Source of the DNA: an uncultured Erysipelotrichaceae bacterium
GTDB taxonomy: Bacteria; Bacillota_I; Bacilli_A; RFN20; CAG-826
DNA: 39,892 nucleotides
Direction of reading: 5' to 3'
NCBI GenBank assembly: GCA_902799855.1
Contig: CADCCA010000003.1
Location: 1 to 39,892 of the forward strand
This document shows, piece after piece, positions 7,132 to 15,606 of the stretch (its first letter is position 1; every line of letters begins with the position of its first letter). Made by a program: the position numbers and the translations under genes. Under the pieces are notes generated by a model that saw only the letters and a list, made by a program, of their open reading frames with translations, was not told the origin of the DNA and searched no databases.

Positions 7132-10100
7132 TTACGCTCTTCTTTTTCTATCAATTGCCACTAAGGCTAAACCTAAGCCAGCTAAGCTAATTAAGGCAAT
7201 CAAGGATGCTGTAGCGATTTCGCCGCCGCAACCTTTCTTTTCTTTTGGTTTGACCCAGCGAGTCATAATTGTTTCATCGTATTCTGCTTCATCTGGAGAG
7301 ACTTCGATGATCAATTTAATACCAGCTTTTGCATTACCATCAGCGATAACATCGACTCTATATAAACCAACGTGGTTGAATGTACCGGATAAGACACCAT
7401 TATTGAATGTGAAGCCTTCTGGTAAATCGCAACGATCATTGACTCTGAAGCCTGTCGCGTTAGCTTTCTTGACTTCGTAGCTGAATTCTTCGCCGAGTTT
7501 GGCTTCGAGATGGATTTCATCACCATCAGCAACCTTTGTGATGCCTCTTCTGAAGCCTTCACATTGGCTGGCCATGTACATATAACCTTTGGTCATTTCT
7601 CTCATGGCATACCACATGGACCATGCAACTTTGCTTGTATCGCTCTTGAGAACGACAGCACCTTTGCCACCCCATGCTGTACTACTCCATTGAGTATCGA
7701 TATCACTTTCGAATGTACCACTGGTTGTTAATTGTGTATTGTTACCAGCTAACAAACGTAAGTTGATGCTTTCATAGCAGTCATAGTTGACTGAGCCGTT
7801 GCCTGGGTGAGCCATATCGGATAAGACACAGCCTTTGAAGCCCCATTCATTACGGAGAACTTCAGTCATTAAACCATAGTGACCAGCGGCTTCAACTAAA
7901 CCGATACGGTTGTAGGAACCCATGACACCGATGGATTTGCCTTCTTCAAAGACCATTTGGAAGGACTTTAAGTAAATTTCACGTAACGCTTGTTCGTTGA
8001 CGAATGAGATACCGGATTCACGGTTCTTTTCTTGATCGTTAACAGCGAAGTGTTTGAAGTAAGCGTAGATACCTCTATCTGTAGCGGCACCGACGACTTC
8101 AGCGGCCATTCTACCCATTAAGAATGGATCGGCTGAATAATATTCGAAGTTTCTACCACCGAATGGAGAACGGTGAGTATTAACCGCTGGACCCCACCAA
8201 CCGGCTTTATTGTCGATGTGAGCTTCCATACCACAGCATTCACCTTGTTCGTGAGCAAGTCTTGGATTGAATGTCGCAGCGATAATTGGGGAAGAGACCC
8301 ACCAAATTGTACTGAATTTTTGTGGACCATCGCCTTCATTGTATGAGCCTTTACCAACGCTATCAATGGAAGAAGTATTTCTATTACTACCACGGACGAT
8401 GGCGACTAATTCTGAATAGGTGAATTCGTTCATGAAGCTGTCCCACTTTGGATCATCATATGGGACACCAACCATTGCGGAGAGTTGAGTACGTGGAGAT
8501 GTGGATTTTTGTTCCCAACCATTTTGAACGAAGTCTTGTTCTGTCTTAAAGGCATCTCTTGGAATGTAATCATATTCACCTTCAACGCCTTTTTCGAAAT
8601 CAGCAAGGCTGAATGAGTGTGTTAAGAATTCTTCGTATCTGCTGCCTTCAGATAATTTTCTTGTTTCCATGTCTGGAGTTGTTGGGAAGGTACCTTCGAA
8701 GTCAGCACGGCTGAATTGTGTGAATTCGAGATCGCCTTCTGGCATGGAGCTGAGGAAACCTCTATCTGTGAAACGGTTTTCAACTGGGTTGCCAGTGAAA
8801 CGGTCGTTTCTATATTGGATACCGCCATCTTTAACTGTGAATTTGACGGAACCATAAGCTTCGTGGGCGTTTTTGTTGACGGATAATTCGTATTCGCCAT
8901 CATCTAATTCATAGCCTTTGAAGTCGTTGTGGTTGGCGTCGGAGAAGTCATAGTTAGCAACATCTTGTAAGTGGAAGGATAATTGCACGTATTGAGATTC
9001 GCCTGGTTTGAGTTCTTCGGATTTATCGAAAGCGCATAAGACGTGATCAGCTTTTTCGATTTCGCCTTTTTCATAAGGAGCTTTCCAGTATAATTGGACA
9101 GCATCTTTACCAGCGCGGTTACCAGTATTTGTAACTTTAACTGTGACATCGATGACATCAGAATTTTCATCTAAGACACTTTCTTTTGCTGGAGCGACTC
9201 TCACGATATTTTGATCGAATGTTGTGTAGCTTAAGCCATAACCGAATGGATAAACAACACCATCTTCGCCATCATACCATTGATCAGCTTTCTTATAGCC
9301 TTTTTCTTTGGCTATATCAGCATAGCGTGTTTCATAATAACGATAATCAAGGTAGATACCTTCTTCGTAAGAAACATAAGATGCTGGTTTGACACCGTTT
9401 AAACCACCGGTTGGAACTCTAAATTCTTCACCACCACGGTTGTTATCATAACTTGGCTTAGCAAGATCGTTATAGTTTTTATTTGTACCATAGCTTCTTG
9501 TCATTGTGCCATCAGCGTTGAGCATTGTATCTTGTGGGATATAATACTTTTCACCTTTCCAATCAACGTAGTTCATTTGAGCGTTGTCGGAGAAGTTGAC
9601 GAATGTTGGATCTTTTGTGAAATCACGAGCCCATGTATCAACTGTACGACCAGATGGGTTCACTTCGCCGGAGAGAATTCTACCGACAGCCATTGGGCCC
9701 ATATCACCTGGGTTACCAATCCATAAAACACCAGAGACTTGTGGGTCCTTTTCAAAGACATCACATTCAAAGATGTTACTGGAGTTGATAATGATGATAA
9801 TGTTGTCGAAGTGTTCGTGTAATAAATCGAACAAAGCTTGTTCATTATCAGATAATTCCAAAGCGTGTTTTTCAGAAACGGCTTTGTTATTGCTGTTGGT
9901 CTTGATGCTATCGTGAGCGTTGCATGTTTTAACGTCACAACCTTCACTACCTTCACGAGTAAGGACTTGAATAGCGCAGTCACCATATTCAGCGAACGAG
10001 TCAACTAAGCCTTCTTCTTTGAGGACTGATTCGATTGGTGTTTCACCGATTGTAACTTCGGAGTTACCAGCCCAGTTGGAGTTACCATTTGTACGGCCAC

Positions 10101-10506
10101 TACCAGATCTGCTTGATCTGTAGAATGCATCTGCTGTTGGATTGTACTCGAAGCCAGCGGCTTTTAATGATGCTTGTAAGTTCAAATCTTCTTCTTTACC
10201 AACTTTACTAGAAATGTTACCTTGACCTGAACCGGCACCACCTCTTGATAAGTTAGTAGAAGCCTTGCCAACGATTGTGACTTTTTCATCGCCATTCATT
10301 GGTAAGAAGCCATCGTTCTTCAAAAGGACAAAGCCTTCATCCGCCATACGGCTGTTGACATCTTTAGCATAAGCAATGTAGTCATTTCCGTCATTTTGAC
10401 CATATTCACCAATAAATTCAGCATTTAAACCGATTGGGTTTTGATGCATGACCATTGGAAAAGCCATTGCAGCTAGAAGAACAGGGAGTAAAACTTTTTT
10501 CTTCAT
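7132..10506 (-). CDS. Secreted family 3 glycoside hydrolase with Ig-like domain and GCGG C-terminal anchor
   Basis: A 1124-residue enzyme starting at MKKKVLLPVL, where GAAAGGAA precedes the ATG at good spacing; a 19-codon upstream extension has no such site. Order: signal peptide (about 1-29); GH3 C-type domain (about 55-430, ending FGYGLSYT at 421-428); fibronectin III-like domain (about 440-545); GH3 barrel domain (about 690-940) with probable nucleophile D897 in CVLSDM; He_PIG-type Ig domain (about 995-1070, LPEGFTFNNGVLSG); then KKGCGGE, a membrane helix and RKRR. The acid/base loop (probable E188, GSEGCDVKTC) has two cysteines missing from the first glycosidase. It is a close paralogue of the next gene upstream. 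Substrate unknown; the three together suggest breakdown of a beta-linked plant or host glycan. Confidence 0.9.
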   Translation of the reverse strand: MKKKVLLPVLLAAMAFPMVMHQNPIGLNAEFIGEYGQNDGNDYIAYAKDVNSRMADEGFVLLKNDGFLPMNGDEKVTIVGKASTNLSRGGAGSGQGNISSKVGKEEDLNLQASLKAAGFEYNPTADAFYRSSRSGSGRTNGNSNWAGNSEVTIGETPIESVLKEEGLVDSFAEYGDCAIQVLTREGSEGCDVKTCNAHDSIKTNSNNKAVSEKHALELSDNEQALFDLLHEHFDNIIIIINSSNIFECDVFEKDPQVSGVLWIGNPGDMGPMAVGRILSGEVNPSGRTVDTWARDFTKDPTFVNFSDNAQMNYVDWKGEKYYIPQDTMLNADGTMTRSYGTNKNYNDLAKPSYDNNRGGEEFRVPTGGLNGVKPASYVSYEEGIYLDYRYYETRYADIAKEKGYKKADQWYDGEDGVVYPFGYGLSYTTFDQNIVRVAPAKESVLDENSDVIDVTVKVTNTGNRAGKDAVQLYWKAPYEKGEIEKADHVLCAFDKSEELKPGESQYVQLSFHLQDVANYDFSDANHNDFKGYELDDGEYELSVNKNAHEAYGSVKFTVKDGGIQYRNDRFTGNPVENRFTDRGFLSSMPEGDLEFTQFSRADFEGTFPTTPDMETRKLSEGSRYEEFLTHSFSLADFEKGVEGEYDYIPRDAFKTEQDFVQNGWEQKSTSPRTQLSAMVGVPYDDPKWDSFMNEFTYSELVAIVRGSNRNTSSIDSVGKGSYNEGDGPQKFSTIWWVSSPIIAATFNPRLAHEQGECCGMEAHIDNKAGWWGPAVNTHRSPFGGRNFEYYSADPFLMGRMAAEVVGAATDRGIYAYFKHFAVNDQEKNRESGISFVNEQALREIYLKSFQMVFEEGKSIGVMGSYNRIGLVEAAGHYGLMTEVLRNEWGFKGCVLSDMAHPGNGSVNYDCYESINLRLLAGNNTQLTTSGTFESDIDTQWSSTAWGGKGAVVLKSDTSKVAWSMWYAMREMTKGYMYMASQCEGFRRGITKVADGDEIHLEAKLGEEFSYEVKKANATGFRVNDRCDLPEGFTFNNGVLSGTFNHVGLYRVDVIADGNAKAGIKLIIEVSPDEAEYDETIMTRWVKPKEKKGCGGEIATASLIALISLAGLGLALVAIDRKRRA
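7138..7239 (-). repeat. DNA repeat encoding the GCGG membrane anchor (copy 1)
   Basis: This 102-base stretch matches 10792-10893 with about seven differences, far closer than the rest of the two glycosidase genes. It encodes the KKGCGGE motif, membrane helix and basic tail. The local identity points to recent duplication, gene conversion or strong constraint on the anchor. Confidence 0.75.
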
Positions 10507-10526
10507 ATGTTTTTTCCTTTCAATAT

Positions 10527-10602
10527 AAATGCACTTTGCCTCAATACGAGCGCAAATTAACAAAAAGTGTGTTCAGCTAGAAATTATTTTTGCTGTGCAT
10601 TT
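10527..10602 (-). ncRNA. Structured mRNA leader of the second glycosidase gene
   Basis: In the minus-strand RNA, AAATGCAC near the predicted 5' end pairs with GTGCATTT just before the ribosome site (plus-strand positions 10595-10602 and 10527-10534). Directly next to the 3' arm is a hairpin (10535-10556): TTTGC-G-CTC, loop GTATT, GAG-GCAAA. The third glycosidase gene has the same plan. It is a cis-acting leader rather than a separate RNA gene. Confidence 0.5.
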
Positions 10603-10615
10603 GTGTCTTTATTAT

Positions 10616-10644
10616 ATAATAGCGCGCGTCCATTTATATGACAA
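10616..10644 (-). promoter_or_regulatory. Promoter of the second glycosidase gene
   Basis: On the minus strand TTGTCA (10639-10644) is separated by 17 bases from TATTAT (10616-10621). The spacer ends in ACGCGCGC. Transcription would start near 10609, a few bases before the leader's 5' pairing arm. Confidence 0.55.
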
Positions 10645-10654
10645 ATTGTTTGTC
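10640..10654. promoter_or_regulatory. Palindromic operator candidate over the -35 box
   Basis: GACAAA-TTG-TTTGTC is a perfect 15-base inverted repeat overlapping the -35 element of the second glycosidase promoter, a position suited to a repressor. Confidence 0.45.
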
Positions 10655-10726
10655 TAAACACGATAATCGTAAGATGTAAAATTCTAATTTTAATAGCGAT
10701 TTTTGAAAAGAAGCGGAGCGTGTACT

Positions 10727-10757
10727 AAAAAAGACCGCTCACGAAATGTGAACGGTC
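10727..10757 (-). terminator. Rho-independent terminator of the third glycosidase gene
   Basis: GACCGCTCAC (10733-10742) and GTGAACGGTC (10748-10757) form a 10-pair stem with one mismatch. Read on the minus strand it is followed by six T's. It lies 23 bases after the stop codon. Confidence 0.85.
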
Positions 10758-10779
10758 AATGATTGTTATTTAGGAAAAA

Positions 10780-13700
10780 TTATTTCGCAATTCTTCTTTT
10801 TCTATCAACTGCCACGAAGGCTAAACCTAAACCGGCTAAGCTAATTAAGGCAATCAAGGATGCTGTAGCGATTTCACCACCGCAGCCTTTCTTATCCTTA
10901 TATTCTTCGGTTTCAGCGTCATCGCCAATTGCAGTGACGAGGAGTTCGAAGCTTGTAGCTGTTTTTGTGTTACCATCTGTCAAGACAACGTGGATGAACT
11001 TATTAACTGGTTTATCAACGCTTCCGGAAATGACACCACCATTTAATTCTAAGCCTTCTGGTAATGGTGTGAATGGATCGATGGATAATTCACCACTCTT
11101 ACCTTCTGGGAGATTGATGGTAATTTCAATATCTTGACCAACTGATGTTTCATATCTGTTATGGGCAAGACCTTCAAATGTTAATTCAGCATCTTCTAAT
11201 CTCTTTGTATCAGCATAACCACACTTAGCAGCAGAGTACATTGTGGCTTTAGCGGATTGTCTAACAGCGTACCACCATGTATATGATTCAACACCGTTAT
11301 AAACTGGGCAACCTTTTGAGGAGTTCCATTTAGCGAGGATATCGCCATCATATGTTTGACCATCTAATTGTTGGTTACAACCAGCGATACAACGATTGTT
11401 AATGTTTTCGTAATATTTTCTATCGAAAGCACTGTTGCTATGGTGAGTCATATCAGAGAAGACTTGACCTTTGAAGCCCCATTCTTCACGGAGAACGTTT
11501 GTTAATAATGGGTAGCTAGCAGCGGTTTCCATTAAACCTAAACGGTTGTATGAGGACATGATACCTGTGGTTTTGCCTTCTTGAACAACGTATTGGAACG
11601 CTTTGAGATAGATTTCACGGAGGGCTTGCTCGCTAACGAATGCGGCGACACCTTCACGGTTCTTTTCTTGATCGTTAACAGCGAAGTGTTTGAAGAAGCA
11701 ATATAAGCCACCATCTGTTGCACCAGCAACAACACGGCCACCCATCTTACCACTGATTAATGGATCGGCTGAATAATATTCAAAGTTTCTACCACCGAAT
11801 GGAGAACGGTGAATATTAACTGCTGGACCACACCAACCATAGGTTCTATTTTGACACCATTGTGATTCGTTACCAATGCATCTACCTTGTTCAGCGACTA
11901 AGTCGACATTGTATGTAGCAGCAGCGATTGGTAAGCAAACCCAATAAATTGTGTTACCACTCTTGAATTTTTGTGGACCATCGTTTGATGTTAAACCTTG
12001 TTTACCTGTACCACTGATGGATGGGTTTTGGTCACCACCATTGACGAATGGAATTAATTCATCGAATGTTAATTGATTTAAGAATGTATCCCATTTTGGA
12101 TCATCATAATCAACATTGTAGAGTTCACTGAATTGCATTCTGTTGCTACCAGCACTGGTGGCTTGAGTCCAACCTAATGCTTCGATGTCTTCTTTAGATT
12201 TATATGCTTCTCTCGGCATATATTCATAGTGAGTAACATCGCTATCGATATCGGCAGGAGTGAATGCGTGATTGAAGAATTCTTGAACACGGCTATTAGC
12301 GCCTAAAGTTCTGCCTTCAAGTGTTGGGTGTTTTGGGAATGTTTCAGATTCGGAATCTGTAATATCTTCACGTGTGAATTGAGTAAATTCGAAGTCATCT
12401 TCGCTTGGTAATGAACTATAGAAGCCATTATCGGTGAAGTGGTTTTCAACTTTGTGACCTGTGTAGAGGTCGTTTTCATATTGAATACCTTCTTCGGCGA
12501 CTTTGAATTTAATATTAGCGATTTCTTCGTGGGCGTTTTCATTGAGGGAGATTTGATAATCACCACCATCTAATTCATAGCCTTTAAAGCCATTGCCATT
12601 TTTATCCATGAAGTCATAGTTAGCGACTTCTTGAGTATTGAATGTTAATGTCACAACTTCGCTTTGGCCTGGTTCTAACATGTCTGTTTTACCAAAGGCA
12701 CAGAGTGAATTGTAAGCTTTTTCAATGCCACCAGCGAAATATGGAGCTTTCCAATACAATTGGACAACTTCTTTACCAGCGACAGAACCAGTATTCTTAA
12801 CTTCGACTTTAACTTCGACTTTCATGTTGCCGGATTTAAGAATCTTATGGTCAATATTGGAAGAAACGATTTTTTGGCTGAATGATGTAAAGCTTAAGCC
12901 ATAACCAAATGGATAAATGACGCCTTCTTCACTGTCATACCAGTTATTTGCTTCTTTCTTGTTGGCTTTATACATATCGGCATAGCGGGTTTCATAATAA
13001 CGGTAATCGAGATAGATACCTTCTTCATAAGAAATGAAGGATGATGGTCTAACACCGTTTAAACCGCTTTGGACAACGTATTGATCTTGCACTTTCCATT
13101 TTGGATCGCCTACATAAGAGCCTTCACTCTTAACTGGGCTACCATCATGGTTAAACATTGTATCTTGTGGATAGTAATAATCTTTACCGCCAACTGTCAC
13201 CATGTTTGTTTGCGCGTTATCAGAGAAGTTTTGGAATGTTGGATCTTTTGTAAAATCACGAGCCCATGTGTCAACTGTACGGCCAGATGGGTTCACTTCA
13301 CCCTTAAGAATTCTACCGATAGCACCGGCACCGACGTCACCTGGGCAGCCCATCCAAATAATGGATTTAACTGAGTCGTTGTTTTCGAGCTTATCGCATT
13401 GGAAGACGTTACCAGAGTTAATTAAGACGATGATGTCGTCGAATGTTTCTTCTAAGTACGCAAGTAAGGCTTCTTCGTTATCGGATAACTCTAAAGCGTG
13501 CTTATGAGAAACAGCTTCATAACTATTGTTTGTTTTGATGCTGTCGTGAGCGTTACATGTTTTAACGTCGCAACCTTCACTACCTTCACGAGAGATGACC
13601 ATGATAGCGAGATCGTTATAGTCTTCTTCCATAGTTTTTAAGACTTTTTCTGGGTAAGAAGACATTGGGGTTTCACCGATTGTGACTTCGGAATCACCTT

Positions 13701-14136
13701 GCCAACCGGAGTTACCATTGGTACGGCCATTACCAGAGTTATAACCTGAGTTTCTATCGTTGTTGTAGAACTTTGTGAGTTCATCGTTGATTTCGAAACC
13801 AACGTCGGTTAATGATTTTTGTAAGTTGACAGCTTGAACGCCAGCACTGACAGAACCATTACCAGAACCACTACCACCTAAGACAAGGTTTGTTGAACTC
13901 TTGCCAACGATAGAGATTTTTTCATCACCACTAAGAGGTAGGAAACCATCTTCGTTTTTAAGAAGGACAAAACCTTCATCGGCTAATTGACCGTTTACTT
14001 CAACACCATGACTTAAGTAGTCGGTTTGATTGGTAATACCGATAAATGAAGCATTTAAACCTTCGGCTCTTTGTTGCAAACATAAAGGCACAGCAAGAGC
14101 GGCAAGAAAAACTGGAATAAATAATTTTTTCTTCAT
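10780..14136 (-). CDS. Secreted family 3 glycoside hydrolase with Ig-like domain and GCGG C-terminal anchor (paralogue)
   Basis: An 1118-residue protein. The ATG at MKKKLFIPVF is chosen because AAAGGA lies 8 bases before it; an in-frame GTG five codons earlier overlaps that site. Same layout as its paralogue: signal peptide (about 1-29), GH3 C-type domain with GSEGCDVKTCNAHDS (probable acid/base E187), FGYGLSFT, fibronectin III-like domain, GH3 barrel with probable nucleophile D895 (QVFSDM), Ig-like domain (LPEGLELNGGVISG), then KKGCGGE, membrane helix and RKRRIAK. Two such enzymes side by side, each with its own promoter, leader and 3' hairpin, are likely to be regulated separately and to differ in substrate. 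The lengths, about 1120 residues, exceed most GH3 enzymes because of the extra Ig domain and long linkers. Confidence 0.9.
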   Translation of the reverse strand: MKKKLFIPVFLAALAVPLCLQQRAEGLNASFIGITNQTDYLSHGVEVNGQLADEGFVLLKNEDGFLPLSGDEKISIVGKSSTNLVLGGSGSGNGSVSAGVQAVNLQKSLTDVGFEINDELTKFYNNDRNSGYNSGNGRTNGNSGWQGDSEVTIGETPMSSYPEKVLKTMEEDYNDLAIMVISREGSEGCDVKTCNAHDSIKTNNSYEAVSHKHALELSDNEEALLAYLEETFDDIIVLINSGNVFQCDKLENNDSVKSIIWMGCPGDVGAGAIGRILKGEVNPSGRTVDTWARDFTKDPTFQNFSDNAQTNMVTVGGKDYYYPQDTMFNHDGSPVKSEGSYVGDPKWKVQDQYVVQSGLNGVRPSSFISYEEGIYLDYRYYETRYADMYKANKKEANNWYDSEEGVIYPFGYGLSFTSFSQKIVSSNIDHKILKSGNMKVEVKVEVKNTGSVAGKEVVQLYWKAPYFAGGIEKAYNSLCAFGKTDMLEPGQSEVVTLTFNTQEVANYDFMDKNGNGFKGYELDGGDYQISLNENAHEEIANIKFKVAEEGIQYENDLYTGHKVENHFTDNGFYSSLPSEDDFEFTQFTREDITDSESETFPKHPTLEGRTLGANSRVQEFFNHAFTPADIDSDVTHYEYMPREAYKSKEDIEALGWTQATSAGSNRMQFSELYNVDYDDPKWDTFLNQLTFDELIPFVNGGDQNPSISGTGKQGLTSNDGPQKFKSGNTIYWVCLPIAAATYNVDLVAEQGRCIGNESQWCQNRTYGWCGPAVNIHRSPFGGRNFEYYSADPLISGKMGGRVVAGATDGGLYCFFKHFAVNDQEKNREGVAAFVSEQALREIYLKAFQYVVQEGKTTGIMSSYNRLGLMETAASYPLLTNVLREEWGFKGQVFSDMTHHSNSAFDRKYYENINNRCIAGCNQQLDGQTYDGDILAKWNSSKGCPVYNGVESYTWWYAVRQSAKATMYSAAKCGYADTKRLEDAELTFEGLAHNRYETSVGQDIEITINLPEGKSGELSIDPFTPLPEGLELNGGVISGSVDKPVNKFIHVVLTDGNTKTATSFELLVTAIGDDAETEEYKDKKGCGGEIATASLIALISLAGLGLAFVAVDRKRRIAK
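10792..10893 (-). repeat. DNA repeat encoding the GCGG membrane anchor (copy 2)
   Basis: Partner of the 102-base repeat at 7138-7239, offset 3654 bases, with about seven single-base differences, several of them silent. Confidence 0.75.
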
Positions 14137-14157
14137 ATTCTTTCCTTTCACAAATAA

Positions 14158-14211
14158 ATTGCATATGGTGTTTCAAAACGAATACAACCTAACATTATGG
14201 GTATATGCAAT
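14158..14211 (-). ncRNA. Structured mRNA leader of the third glycosidase gene
   Basis: ATTGCATAT (14158-14166) and ATATGCAAT (14203-14211) are perfect 9-base partners. The minus-strand RNA between them contains GGT-T-GT-A-TTC, loop GTTTT, GAAACACC, an 8-pair bulged hairpin directly next to the 3' arm. This copies the layout of the second glycosidase leader, and the hairpin tip changes from CTC/GAG to TTC/GAA while keeping pairing. It is a cis-acting leader, not a separate gene. Confidence 0.5.
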
Positions 14212-14216
14212 ATATC

Positions 14217-14244
14217 TTTATATAAATATTGAAAATTATTTAAA
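14217..14244 (-). promoter_or_regulatory. Possible promoter of the third glycosidase gene
   Basis: On the minus strand TTTAAA (14239-14244), 16 bases, TATAAA (14217-14222). The region is very AT-rich, so other choices exist; TTGTCATATA slightly further upstream repeats the sequence at the -35 of the paralogue's promoter. Confidence 0.35.
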
Positions 14245-14301
14245 GAATTAAATATATGACAATTATGCGATTAAACAATATTTAGGTGCGAACAAGAAAA
14301 A

Positions 14302-14368
14302 GAAAAAAACGACACATTTAAGTGCCGTCTTTATCTAATTGAGAGGCGATAACTATATCACTTCTCAA
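14302..14368 (-). terminator. Two hairpins ending the oligopeptide transporter operon
   Basis: After the OppF stop codon a long stem (14339-14351 with 14356-14368, 13 pairs including two non-Watson-Crick positions) is followed by a second hairpin, ACGACAC (14309-14315) with GTGCCGT (14322-14328), and then a run of T's on the minus strand. The second hairpin is the terminator proper. Confidence 0.8.
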
Positions 14369-14374
14369 CCATTT

Positions 14375-15604
14375 TTACTTTTTAGCGTTTAACTCTTCGC
14401 GATATTTTTCAAGTTCAGCAGAATTTGCTAAGACAAAGTGTCCTGGAACGATTTCAGTGAGCTTTGGACCTTCTTTGCTATAGTCATGCTCTTCTTGTGG
14501 CTTATAGACAAATCTCTTTCTCACTTTTTCGCTTAATGGATCTGGCTTTGGAATCGCTGATAATAACGCTTTGGTGTATGGGTGTAATGGATGAGCAAAT
14601 AATTCATCACTACTAGCGAGTTCAACGATATTGCCGAAATACATAACCGCGATTCTATCGCAGAAGTATTTAACGACTGATAAGTCGTGGGCAATAAACA
14701 TAATGGTTAAGCCCATTTCTTCTTTTAAGTTATTTAATAAGTTAATGATTTGGGCTCTAATAGAGACGTCCAAAGCGGAAATTGGTTCGTCACAGATTAA
14801 GAAATCTGGATTCATAATTAACGCTCTTGCGATACCAATACGTTGTCTTTGACCACCAGAGAATTCGTGTGGATATCTAGAAGCATATTCTGGTAATAAA
14901 CCGACTTTGACCAAAGCGTCTTTAACTTTTTGGGCATTTTCGTATTTATTATATTGACCTTGAATATGAAGACCTTCTTGAATGATATCACTGACGGTCA
15001 TACGTGGGTCTAAGGAATCGACTGGATCTTGGAAGATCATTTGCATCTTGCTCATCAACTTTTTATCGACGTGTTTATTGTCATAATTGTGTTGGGCAAT
15101 CTTTTCCTTTTCGTATTTAACGAGTTCCACTAAATCGGCTTCGATTTTGTTGATTTTTTCCGCATACTCGGCTTGGATTTTAGCGGTCTCATTAGCGATA
15201 AGGGCTGGATCACCAGTTTCATCGGAAAGACCTTTAATCTTTTCTTGCATTTCTGCTTTTAATTCTTTGATTTTGCGTTTGGACTTAATGGTTTTCCATT
15301 TGATTTCTTTTTCGTTCCATCTGTTGCCTGCAACAATACGATAACCTTTGAAATAAACGGAACCAGAAGTGGCCTTATAAAGCCTAATCAAAGTTCTACC
15401 AGTTGTGGTTTTACCACAGCCAGATTCACCGACGACACCGAAGCATTCACCTTTTTTGATGTCAAAACTGACATCGTGAACGGCTTTAGTGACGAAAGCG
15501 TTTTTACCATGACCGAACTTAAAGAATTGCTTTAAGTGACGGACTGATAATTCGATATTGTTCTCCACTAGTTCAGGAAGATATGTAACTGTTCTTTTAG
15601 CCAT
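14375..15604 (-). CDS. oppF: Oligopeptide ABC transporter ATPase OppF with helical insertion
   Basis: A 409-residue cytosolic ATPase that powers peptide import with OppD. Walker A GESGCGKT (59-66), Q-loop at Q192 (IFQDPVDSLDP), signature SGGQRQR (249-255), Walker B FLICDEP (268-274) and a C-terminal oligopeptide-type extension (YTKALLSAIPKPDPLSEK) identify it. Normal OppF has about 50 residues between Walker A and the Q-loop. Here there are about 127, because roughly 80 charged, helix-prone residues (about 95-180, rich in Lys and Glu) are inserted. The start follows the OppD stop by only two bases, with AAAGGAGG as the ribosome site. Last gene of the operon. Confidence 0.93.
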   Translation of the reverse strand: MAKRTVTYLPELVENNIELSVRHLKQFFKFGHGKNAFVTKAVHDVSFDIKKGECFGVVGESGCGKTTTGRTLIRLYKATSGSVYFKGYRIVAGNRWNEKEIKWKTIKSKRKIKELKAEMQEKIKGLSDETGDPALIANETAKIQAEYAEKINKIEADLVELVKYEKEKIAQHNYDNKHVDKKLMSKMQMIFQDPVDSLDPRMTVSDIIQEGLHIQGQYNKYENAQKVKDALVKVGLLPEYASRYPHEFSGGQRQRIGIARALIMNPDFLICDEPISALDVSIRAQIINLLNNLKEEMGLTIMFIAHDLSVVKYFCDRIAVMYFGNIVELASSDELFAHPLHPYTKALLSAIPKPDPLSEKVRKRFVYKPQEEHDYSKEGPKLTEIVPGHFVLANSAELEKYREELNAKK

Positions 15605-15606
15605 AG

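Noticed and set aside
10507..10563. A 19-codon N-terminal extension of the second glycosidase
   Set aside because: It runs through the ribosome site and adds a non-signal-like leader before a clear signal peptide.
7124..13507. Several open plus-strand frames of 60-120 codons opposite the glycosidase genes
   Set aside because: They mirror the codon pattern of the minus-strand genes, have no ribosome sites and give low-complexity peptides.
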